This document shows positions 14,569-25,800 of a DNA stretch of 64,000 bases, in pieces. Below the pieces are notes generated by a model. The model was given only the letters and a program-made list of their open reading frames with translations, was not told the DNA's origin and ran no database searches. Origin of the DNA: Bacteroidales bacterium (GTDB lineage: Bacteria; Bacteroidota; Bacteroidia; Bacteroidales; UBA932); contig JAFZDJ010000003.1 of assembly GCA_017561265.1 (NCBI GenBank), positions 1 to 64,000 of the forward strand. Reading direction: 5' to 3'. Position 1 is the stretch's first letter. The number at the start of each line of letters is the position of its first letter. The position numbers and the translations under genes were made by a program.

Positions 14569-16470
14569 CTATTCAGCGGCAGTATTTACGGGTTCTCTCC
14601 TGCCTTTTATGGTTATGAATTCACCACACACGGTTCCTGTGACGAAATCGATTTCATCTGTTATCGCAGGGAACTCCGCACGGAATGATGTTGTCGTGTA
14701 TCCTGCCTGACGGATGAAATTCTCATCCATAGGAAGGCCATGAAGTTTCTGGACATTGTAGACACTGCCGGACTTGGTGGTGATGGTGAGGTCACTACCA
14801 ATAAAGACAGGGACATGGCGCTGTTCCATCAAAGAAAGGTCAAAATAGAGCATCGTATTATCTTTATTATACTCTATCGCCAACAAAACCAAGCCATCGG
14901 TCTGAGAATCCGAATCCACCTTATCAAGTATGAAATAGGTGTAAGGCATTTCAAGTTTCAGACACTTCTCGTACGGATTATGTCCTGCTGATACCTGGAC
15001 CCCATACCAATTATCCTTCTCACTATCCGGATTGAGATCAAACTCCTTGACATCTGCATCCAAAGGCTCAAAAACATGGCATAATCTGAATCTACAATAG
15101 TCCGGAGACCAGAAGATATCCCTTTCACATCCGGCCATTCCTATGACTTCCCTGCATTTGTATGTCTTGCCGTCAGCCACGATCACATCATTCGCATCAT
15201 ACAAAATCCACAGATCCGAACCTTGGATAAGCGATGTGAATACGCGAAGCTCCTTGCCGGAACGTTCTATCTTATCGATGGATACTGATGAAGTCGTAAC
15301 TCTCACCAGTGGATTGTCAATTGTAATGACATCCGATTCCTTCGAGTCATACTCACTCAGCAGCTGAGTTTCTATCTGACGGACGGTATAACCCGGAAAT
15401 TTAGCTGACAGGTCTCTCGTTTCAGGCAGTATGGTGCAATAATACCCATCTTCCCCCTTCAGCAACATGCTGACCTGCTTATTATTGGACTCCCAAGCCG
15501 ATTCAGCAATCTCCTGAAGTATTGAATATGGTATATCATCATTCAACGGATACATACACAGTCCATGGGCATCAAGCATCGGAACCCAGGACAGTACATC
15601 CTCCAGAGTCTCGCAGGTCCATGCAAAGTCATTATATCTTATATGGTATGGCATATCCTCGCCCTGGATCCACACCCTGACCATTCTGGAATCTGTATGA
15701 TAAGTATTCTCTACATCCTTTTCCTCATTGGTTATGTGGCTTTTCACGCCGACTTTCCAGAGACTTTCCATCAATGACTTGTATGGATTTATGTCATAAC
15801 CGTCTATCTTGATGGTCAATCTGCTTGCCTTTTCTCTTTTCAATTTCTTCGGAAGCTTATCCAAGGCGACCTGCTCAGGAGCATAACCTTTCTTCAGAGA
15901 ATATTCTACATCCGGCAGATTTTCCGACACTCTGATAAAACGATGTTCATCAAGAATCGCATCATTTTTCGCCGTATATCCCAACTCGCTCTGCTTAGGG
16001 GCACCCGTACGGAATACAAGGAACAGGGCAGCCGCCACAACGCATCCCAATATAATCCAAAGATATGGCTTGCGTTTCTTGTCCTGAACAGCAGTATCCG
16101 GCTTCAGAGGCTCATCCTTCGGTTCGAAAAACACAATGAACACCTCCTGCTCCATCTTCTTCTTCAGTCTGTGCTTCAAGCTGCGCACGCTGCTGTCTTC
16201 CATATTCAGAATCTGCGCAATCGTCGCCGACGTGAACTGCATTGAAGACAGCACGCATGTAACCATGACATTTATATTCCTGTCAAGAGAGATGGACAGG
16301 AAAAGCGGAGAATACATCTCGAGAATAGTTTCCTTGATACGGTTCTTGTCAGCATTCGACACTGTCGTGCTTTGCATCTGGATCTTCTGTATCAAAAGGT
16401 ACTCCTCGCTCTGTTTAAATGCCGTGTTCAAGGCATTCAATTTCGTCGAAAGGTTCTCTAGTGTATTCAT
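14569..16470 (-). CDS. Membrane-anchored helix-turn-helix protein with large periplasmic sensor
   Basis: 633 aa from MNTLENLSTK. Residues 1-75 are helical. Residues 78-105 form an HTH of the LuxR/sigma-region-4 type (SATIAQILNMEDSSVRSLKH). A single membrane helix lies at 137-153 (LWIILGCVVAAALFLVF). The ~475 residues after it should be periplasmic and closely match the secreted protein encoded next, including two copies of the shared beta domain. The layout (HTH inside, membrane helix, sensor outside) suggests a one-component transcription regulator reading an envelope signal. The target is unknown; the adjacent CGTTGCA cluster is a candidate. The frame extends 13 codons upstream, but those codons lack homology. 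The gene is divergent from the GH2 gene, with an 84-bp intergenic region. Confidence 0.75.
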   Translation of the reverse strand: MNTLENLSTKLNALNTAFKQSEEYLLIQKIQMQSTTVSNADKNRIKETILEMYSPLFLSISLDRNINVMVTCVLSSMQFTSATIAQILNMEDSSVRSLKHRLKKKMEQEVFIVFFEPKDEPLKPDTAVQDKKRKPYLWIILGCVVAAALFLVFRTGAPKQSELGYTAKNDAILDEHRFIRVSENLPDVEYSLKKGYAPEQVALDKLPKKLKREKASRLTIKIDGYDINPYKSLMESLWKVGVKSHITNEEKDVENTYHTDSRMVRVWIQGEDMPYHIRYNDFAWTCETLEDVLSWVPMLDAHGLCMYPLNDDIPYSILQEIAESAWESNNKQVSMLLKGEDGYYCTILPETRDLSAKFPGYTVRQIETQLLSEYDSKESDVITIDNPLVRVTTSSVSIDKIERSGKELRVFTSLIQGSDLWILYDANDVIVADGKTYKCREVIGMAGCERDIFWSPDYCRFRLCHVFEPLDADVKEFDLNPDSEKDNWYGVQVSAGHNPYEKCLKLEMPYTYFILDKVDSDSQTDGLVLLAIEYNKDNTMLYFDLSLMEQRHVPVFIGSDLTITTKSGSVYNVQKLHGLPMDENFIRQAGYTTTSFRAEFPAITDEIDFVTGTVCGEFITIKGRREPVNTAAE

Positions 16471-16521
16471 GGGGATAATTTTATAAGCACGAAGATACCA
16501 AAAAGTCACTAAAGAACATAA

Positions 16522-20373
<3,852 letters not shown>

Positions 20374-20423
20374 ATCTGTCAGGAATCCTCCTGAAGGATT
20401 CACGTCCATAAAGACATAAAACT

Positions 20424-20474
20424 AAAATCGGTTCTCACATGGGTCATGACTTTAACCCGTATGAGAACCGATTT
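20424..20474. terminator. Bidirectional terminator between GH2 and xylE
   Basis: AAAATCGGTTCTCACATGGG pairs with CCCGTATGAGAACCGATTTT (one mismatch) around an 11-nt loop. A- and T-runs flank both sides, so it can stop both the rightward GH2 and leftward xyl transcripts. Confidence 0.85.
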
Positions 20475-20496
20475 TCTTTAATGTCCGGGAGTTAGA

Positions 20497-21981
20497 TTAC
20501 TTTTCCTTCTTCCAGAGCTTTGACATATCCTCGAGAGTCTTGCCCTTTGTCTCAGGAACAAGCTTCCATACGAAGATAGCTGCAAGAACGCAGATCACTC
20601 CGTAAAGACCGTATGTAAACGCATGGCCGAAGTTCTGACCCATAGAGCCGAGACTCATGTTGTACATAGGGAGGAATGTTGAAGAAACTATGAAGTTGAA
20701 GATCCACTGGAATGCTACAGCGATAGCAACAGCCGCACCACGGATGGTGTTAGGGAAGATCTCTGAGATGAGTACCCAGCAGATAGGACCCCAGCTGAAC
20801 ATGAATGATGCACTGTAGATCATGATGCTGATGACAGCAACGATTGGAGGAAGAGCTGCAGAAACGCTGGTAAGAGCTACACCCGCAGCACCGACTGCCA
20901 TACCGAGAGATCCTACGATAAGAAGAGGCTTACGTCCGAGCTTCTCTACGGTGAAGATGGCGATGAGGGTGAATGTGATGTTCACGATACCCATGAGGAC
21001 TGTCTGCATCATTGGGTTGCCCATTCCGAGAGATTCGAAAATACGAGGTGCGAAATAGAGAACCGCATTGATACCTACTGCCTGCTGGAATACGCTGAGC
21101 ATGATACCTACGAAGATCACAAGCCATCCGTAAGTGAAGAGTTTCTCAGTCTTCTCAGTCACTGTTGCCTTGATGTCTGCAAGAATAGTCTGAGCCTTGT
21201 TCTTACCGTTGATCTTAGAGAGGATGTAGAGAGCCTGCTCATCCTTTCCTATCATTGCAAGATAACGTGGAGTCTCAGGAACGAGGAAGAGGAGGAGTGT
21301 GAAGAGTCCTGCAGGAACTGCCTCGCTGAGGAACATGTATCTCCAACCTGTAGCGATCATCCACTGAGCTTCGCCTGGGTTCATGATCTGATAGATACCG
21401 TTAGCCATCTTCTGGATTGCAGGTGTGATATTGTCGCCGAGAATAAGGAAATTCACGAAGTAAACCACGAGCTGACCGAAGATGATGGCGAACTGGTTCC
21501 ACGACACGAGAGTACCGCGAAGGTTGCTTGGAGCCACCTCAGCAATGTACATAGGGCAGATTGCGGATGCAAGACCTACACCGATACCACCGAGCACACG
21601 GTAGAGGTTGAAAGCGATAAGAAGAGAGAATGTAGCCTCACCCTTAGGGAAGAAAAGGAACTCCGGAGCATAAGATCCGAGAGCTGAAAGGAAGAAGAAT
21701 ACACCCGCCATGATGAGGGATTTTCTACGTCCCATCCTTGAAGCACATACGCCTGAGATTGCAGCACCGATGATACATCCCAGAAGGGCGCTTGATGATG
21801 TGATACCGTGAAGGAAGTCAGTATAGACGAAGTCCTTGGCACCGATGAAGAAGGCCTGAAGTCCCTTCTCTGCTCCTGAAATCACAGCAGTGTCATATCC
21901 GAAGAGGAGACCTCCGATTACGGCTACAAGGACGATCGAAAAGAGATAACCCTTGCTGCCTTTGTCGTTTGTGTTAGTCAT
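20497..21981 (-). CDS. xylE: D-xylose:proton symporter (MFS sugar porter)
   Basis: 494 aa, 12 membrane helices. Sugar-porter signatures are GGLLFGYDTAVISG in helix 1, RMGRRKSL after helix 2, RVLGGIGVGLASAICPMYI, PETPRYL in the central loop, QQAVGINAVLYFAP in helix 7 and PETKGKTLEDM at the C-terminus. These match XylE-type xylose transporters; glucose or arabinose cannot be excluded from sequence. It is the last gene of the leftward xylB-xylA-xylE set. The 109 bp before it contain two hairpins, so its expression may be tuned separately. Confidence 0.88.
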   Translation of the reverse strand: MTNTNDKGSKGYLFSIVLVAVIGGLLFGYDTAVISGAEKGLQAFFIGAKDFVYTDFLHGITSSSALLGCIIGAAISGVCASRMGRRKSLIMAGVFFFLSALGSYAPEFLFFPKGEATFSLLIAFNLYRVLGGIGVGLASAICPMYIAEVAPSNLRGTLVSWNQFAIIFGQLVVYFVNFLILGDNITPAIQKMANGIYQIMNPGEAQWMIATGWRYMFLSEAVPAGLFTLLLFLVPETPRYLAMIGKDEQALYILSKINGKNKAQTILADIKATVTEKTEKLFTYGWLVIFVGIMLSVFQQAVGINAVLYFAPRIFESLGMGNPMMQTVLMGIVNITFTLIAIFTVEKLGRKPLLIVGSLGMAVGAAGVALTSVSAALPPIVAVISIMIYSASFMFSWGPICWVLISEIFPNTIRGAAVAIAVAFQWIFNFIVSSTFLPMYNMSLGSMGQNFGHAFTYGLYGVICVLAAIFVWKLVPETKGKTLEDMSKLWKKEK

Positions 21982-22009
21982 AGTTATAATAGTATGTTGT
22001 TATACAAAG

Positions 22010-22030
22010 ATCCCCGGATTGACCGGGGAT
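22010..22030 (-). promoter_or_regulatory. GC-rich hairpin upstream of xylE
   Basis: ATCCCCGG, 5-nt loop, CCGGGGAT, followed on the minus strand by CTTTGTATAAC. It is the second of two hairpins in the xylA-xylE gap. The T-run is too weak for a confident terminator; mRNA processing or partial attenuation is possible. Confidence 0.5.
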
Positions 22031-22045
22031 TACATTGTTCAGACA

Positions 22046-22076
22046 ATGCCGGAAACGACATAGTCATTTCCGGCAT
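22046..22076 (-). promoter_or_regulatory. Hairpin after xylA
   Basis: ATGCCGGAAA, 11-nt loop, TTTCCGGCAT: a perfect 10-bp stem starting 15 bp beyond the xylA stop. It may stabilise the xylA mRNA 3' end or reduce read-through to xylE. Confidence 0.55.
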
Positions 22077-22090
22077 AGCTGATGATCTGA

Positions 22091-23407
22091 TTAGCAATAC
22101 ATGTTGAGGATAGCCTCGTAAAGCTCCTGCTTTCCAGAAGTAAGCTTAGGCTCGTTAACCTCCTTACCGTAAGCGTAAACGTCCTCGAGAGTAAGCTTGC
22201 CCTCTTCGAACTCCTTACCCTTACCAGCGTCGAATGATGCATAACGCTCAGCAAGCATCTTCTTGTATGGGCTCTCCTCGAGAAGAGCTGCAGCGCACTC
22301 GAGAGCACGTGCCATAGCGTCCATACCAGCGATGTGTGCGATGAAGATGTCCTCAAGGTCAGTAGAGTTACGACGAGTCTTAGCGTCGAAGTTTGTACCA
22401 CCGTTTCCGAGTCCGCCACCACGGATGATCTGCATCATAGCCTGAGTGAGCTCGTAGTTGTCGATTGGGAACTGGTCAGTATCCCATCCGTTCTGGTAGT
22501 CACCACGGTTAGCGTCGATAGAACCGAGCATGTTGTTGTCAACAGCAACTGCAAGCTCGTGCTCGAATGTGTGACCTGCGAGAGTAGCGTGGTTAACCTC
22601 GATGTTCACCTTGAAGTCATTCTCAAGACCGTGAGCCTTAAGGAAGCCGATTACAGTCTCTGTATCAACATCGTACTGGTGCTTTGAAGGCTCCATTGGC
22701 TTAGGCTCGATAAGGAATGTTCCTGTGAAGCCCTTTGAACGAGCGTAGTCACGAGCGAGTGTAAGCATCTGTGCGAGGTGCTCCTTCTCTCTCTTCTGGT
22801 CTGTGTTGAGGAGTGACATGTAACCCTCACGACCGCCCCAGAATACATAGTTCTGACCGCCGAGCTCGATAGTAGCGTCGATAGCGTTCTTGATCTGAAC
22901 AGCAGCACGTGCTACAACGTCGAAATCAGGGTTTGTAGCAGCACCGTTCATATATCTCTTGTTACCGAATACGTTAGCTGTTCCCCAAAGGAGCTTGATA
23001 CCTGTCTCAGCCTGCTTCTCCTTGAGATAAGCTACAACAGCCTTAAGGTTAGCCTCATACTCCTCAACGTTTGCACCCTCGTCAACGAGGTCAACATCGT
23101 GGAAGCAATAGTACTCGATACCCATCTTCTGCATGAACTCGAAACCTGCGTCAACCTTAGCCTTAGCAACCTCTACTGCATCAGTAGCTGCGTTCCAAGG
23201 GAATGACTTTGTACCGCCACCGAACTGGTCAGCTCCCTCTGCGCAGAGAGTATGCCACCAAGCCATAGCGAACTTAAGCCACTCAGCCATAGTCTTGCCG
23301 AGGACTACCTTGTTTGCGTCATAATAACGGAAAGCCATTGGGTTTCTGCTCTCCTTGCCTTCGAACTGGATCTTACCGATACCAGGGAAAAATTCTTTGT
23401 TTGCCAT
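22091..23407 (-). CDS. xylA: Xylose isomerase
   Basis: 438 aa, the class II length. It converts D-xylose to D-xylulose in the cytoplasm. Diagnostic segments are [13 protein letters not shown] (catalytic His and metal-site region), [35 protein letters not shown] (metal-binding Glu), [18 protein letters not shown] and [20 protein letters not shown] (metal-binding Asp cluster). It lies 37 bp downstream of xylB on the same strand. Codon choice is strongly biased, as in highly expressed genes. Confidence 0.97.
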   Translation of the reverse strand: MANKEFFPGIGKIQFEGKESRNPMAFRYYDANKVVLGKTMAEWLKFAMAWWHTLCAEGADQFGGGTKSFPWNAATDAVEVAKAKVDAGFEFMQKMGIEYYCFHDVDLVDEGANVEEYEANLKAVVAYLKEKQAETGIKLLWGTANVFGNKRYMNGAATNPDFDVVARAAVQIKNAIDATIELGGQNYVFWGGREGYMSLLNTDQKREKEHLAQMLTLARDYARSKGFTGTFLIEPKPMEPSKHQYDVDTETVIGFLKAHGLENDFKVNIEVNHATLAGHTFEHELAVAVDNNMLGSIDANRGDYQNGWDTDQFPIDNYELTQAMMQIIRGGGLGNGGTNFDAKTRRNSTDLEDIFIAHIAGMDAMARALECAAALLEESPYKKMLAERYASFDAGKGKEFEEGKLTLEDVYAYGKEVNEPKLTSGKQELYEAILNMYC

Positions 23408-23444
23408 AATTTTAAGTGTAATTGTAAGTTAGTATGATTTATTA

Positions 23445-24920
23445 TTATGATAATCTTGATTTCCAAGTCTCGTATGCATCTGCATATGCCTGTGCATCAG
23501 CAACAGATGGCTCGATTACTGCAAGCTTCTCGAGAGTTGCGAATGCCTCGTTGTTGTCCTTGTAGATACCAGCACCGATACCTGCACCCTTGGCAGCACC
23601 TACAGAACCGTCTGTGTCATAAAGATCGATCACAGCACCTGTAACACCTGCGAGAGTGTCGCGGAAGATAGGGCTGAGGAACATGTTGGCATGACCTGCA
23701 TGGATCTTACTCACATTCATACCCATCTGCTCCATGACCTCGATTCCATACTTGAAGGAGAATACGATACCCTCCTGAGCTGCACGGAGAAGGTGTGACT
23801 TGTTGTGTACGTTGAAGTTCACGCCGTGGATAGACGCACCTACCTCTCTGTTCTCAAGCATACGCTCTGCGCCATTACCGAACGGAAGAATGCTTACACC
23901 TGCGCTGCCGATAGGAGCCTGAGCCGCAACGTCGTTCATATCTGCATATGAAATGCCTTCCGGAGCGACATTCCTCTTCATCCATGAGTTGAGGATACCT
24001 GTACCGTTGATGCAGAGGAGGACTCCGAGACGGGTCTGCTCATCTGTATGGTTTACGTGTGCGAATGTATTCACACGTGACTTTGCGTCATAGTTCACTT
24101 CTCCGAGGACTCCGTATACTACGCCGGATGTTCCTGCTGTAGAAGCGATTTCACCAGGATTGAACACATTGAGAGAGAGAGCGTTGTTCGGCTGGTCACC
24201 ACCACGGTATGTGATAGGGGTGCCTTCTGCGAGACCGAGCTCAGCTGCTGCAGCTGCGCTTACTCTGCCCTGCTCTGAGAATGTAGGACGGATCTCCGGA
24301 ATGAGGGAGCTGTCGATTCCGTAATAGTCAAGAAGCATCTTTGAAACGGAATTCTCCTTGAAATCCCAGAACATACCCTCTGAAAGACCTGAAACTGTAG
24401 TGCAGATCTCGCCGCTGAGCTTCATGGCAATATAGTCACCAGGGAGCATTATCTTGTAGATCTTGGCATAAAGCTCCGGCTCGTTCTCCTTCACCCATGC
24501 AAGCTTTGAAGCTGTGAAGTTACCAGGTGAGTTGAGAAGGTGCGAGAGGCAGTTCTCATGTCCGAGAGTGTCGAAAGCCTTCTGACCATATGGAACGGCA
24601 CGTGAGTCGCACCAGATGATTGAAGGGCGAAGTACGTTCATATCCTTGTCAACACAAACCAGACCATGCATCTGATAAGAGATACCGATTGCCTTGATGT
24701 CCTTAGGATCGACTCCTGAAGCGGCAAGGATGTCAGCAGTCGCCTGCTTGAGATATTCCCACCATGATGATGGTTCCTGCTCAGCCCATCCCTTCTTTAC
24801 AGCGATGATTGGAGCCTCTGACTTTGGATAGAATGCCGATGCAGCGCACTTTCCGCTTTCTGCATCCACGATGCTCGCCTTTACTGACGAACTTCCGATA
24901 TCATAACCTAATAGATACAT
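23445..24920 (-). CDS. xylB: Xylulokinase
   Basis: 491 aa FGGY-family kinase. It phosphorylates D-xylulose to xylulose 5-phosphate. The N-terminal phosphate-binding segment is LGYDIGSSSVKASIVD. MHGLVCVD and the TASKLAWVKENEPELY segment are typical of xylulokinases. ITYRGGDQPNNALS holds the catalytic aspartate, and the C-terminal ATP-binding part is around GSVGAAKGAGIGAG. First of the xylB-xylA-xylE set; its promoter region holds a -7 box and inverted repeats that could be operators for the Nudix-type regulator encoded upstream. Confidence 0.95.
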   Translation of the reverse strand: MYLLGYDIGSSSVKASIVDAESGKCAASAFYPKSEAPIIAVKKGWAEQEPSSWWEYLKQATADILAASGVDPKDIKAIGISYQMHGLVCVDKDMNVLRPSIIWCDSRAVPYGQKAFDTLGHENCLSHLLNSPGNFTASKLAWVKENEPELYAKIYKIMLPGDYIAMKLSGEICTTVSGLSEGMFWDFKENSVSKMLLDYYGIDSSLIPEIRPTFSEQGRVSAAAAAELGLAEGTPITYRGGDQPNNALSLNVFNPGEIASTAGTSGVVYGVLGEVNYDAKSRVNTFAHVNHTDEQTRLGVLLCINGTGILNSWMKRNVAPEGISYADMNDVAAQAPIGSAGVSILPFGNGAERMLENREVGASIHGVNFNVHNKSHLLRAAQEGIVFSFKYGIEVMEQMGMNVSKIHAGHANMFLSPIFRDTLAGVTGAVIDLYDTDGSVGAAKGAGIGAGIYKDNNEAFATLEKLAVIEPSVADAQAYADAYETWKSRLS

Positions 24921-24960
24921 GTTGTTAGTTTTAGTGATTCAATTTTTGTATATTACATCT

Positions 24961-24985
24961 ATGCAAATTTAAATAATGTTTGCAT
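24961..24985 (-). promoter_or_regulatory. xylB -7 box within an inverted repeat
   Basis: ATGCAAA (24961-24967) and TTTGCAT (24979-24985) form an inverted repeat with 11-nt spacing. The -7 box TAAATTTG (minus strand, 24964-24971) lies inside it. A regulator bound here would block the promoter, so it is a candidate operator for the Nudix-type regulator (inference). Confidence 0.45.
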
Positions 24986-25020
24986 AAGTTCATCCGCTTT
25001 GTACCAAAAATACGCTAAGT

Positions 25021-25046
25021 ATTGATTCAAATTGCTTTAAATCAAT
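25021..25046. repeat. AT-rich inverted repeat between the regulator gene and xylB
   Basis: ATTGATT (25021-25027) and AATCAAT (25040-25046), 12-nt spacer. It sits 13 bp beyond the regulator stop. Either a weak terminator or another regulatory site. Confidence 0.35.
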
Positions 25047-25059
25047 ATATTAGACAACA

Positions 25060-25797
25060 TTAAATTGTAAAGATTTTTACTATATCAAGTTTCTTTTTGC
25101 CGAAAGCGCTCTTGTTCAAGGTGTAAAGGCGTGCCGGCTTGTGATTCACATTGACCTCGGTTTCGGAAGTTTCGACCAGAATTCCGGAAGCAAAAAGCTT
25201 TTTACGGAAATTCCTGTTATCGATCTCGACTCCGAACACAGCCTCCAGAAGATTCTGCAGCTGACGTATGGTGAACTTCTTCGGAAGAAGATTGAACGCG
25301 ATGGGTGACAGGAGGATTTCCTTCTGGAGCACGCTCAGAGCATCTGCAAGGATATCCATATGATCCATGATCAGATGATGTATGTCATCCACATTCACCC
25401 ACACGGCTCCCTGTCGGCGGGTATAGTTGATCATTCCCTGGTCTAGCTTCACAAGAGCGTAATAGCCGACAGTGACCACACGCACGGTATGGATGCCGTG
25501 ATACTGCCCTATCCATGCGAGTTCGGATTCATCCACACGCTTGGGATCGGAAAAGATTGAGGTCTGTTTCAGATAAAGTCCTTTGAGTCCCGTACTGCCT
25601 TCAAGCACTCTGGAAGCCGCCTCCAGCAAAGTCTCGTTCTCGCGGATCATCGCTCCGGGAAGTTTCAGTTCCTTATCATGATAGAGAGGATCCACAGTAC
25701 GTCGTCTTACCAGAAGTACCTTGATATTGACTCCGTCAAATCCGAAGATCGCACAATCTACGGAAATGGCGGAGTTGGTCTGTACGTTTGCACTCAT
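25060..25797 (-). CDS. Nudix-domain transcription regulator (NrtR/XylR/AraR type)
   Basis: 245 aa. The N-terminal ~145 residues are a Nudix-like fold (DCAIFGFDGVNIKVLLVRRR, LPGAMIRENETLLEAASRVL). The Nudix box is broken: the REUxEE core reads SRVLEG, so catalysis is unlikely and the domain should act as a sensor. Residues ~155-245 form a winged helix (LPKKFTIRQLQNLLEAVFG, NRNFRKKLFASGILVETSE). In Bacteroidetes, NrtR-family proteins of this type control arabinose or xylose genes (family knowledge). Position directly upstream of xylBAE suggests xylose control. The ATG lies 3 bp after the GH95 stop, so it is read from that transcript. Confidence 0.88.
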   Translation of the reverse strand: MSANVQTNSAISVDCAIFGFDGVNIKVLLVRRRTVDPLYHDKELKLPGAMIRENETLLEAASRVLEGSTGLKGLYLKQTSIFSDPKRVDESELAWIGQYHGIHTVRVVTVGYYALVKLDQGMINYTRRQGAVWVNVDDIHHLIMDHMDILADALSVLQKEILLSPIAFNLLPKKFTIRQLQNLLEAVFGVEIDNRNFRKKLFASGILVETSETEVNVNHKPARLYTLNKSAFGKKKLDIVKIFTI

Positions 25798-25800
25798 CTG

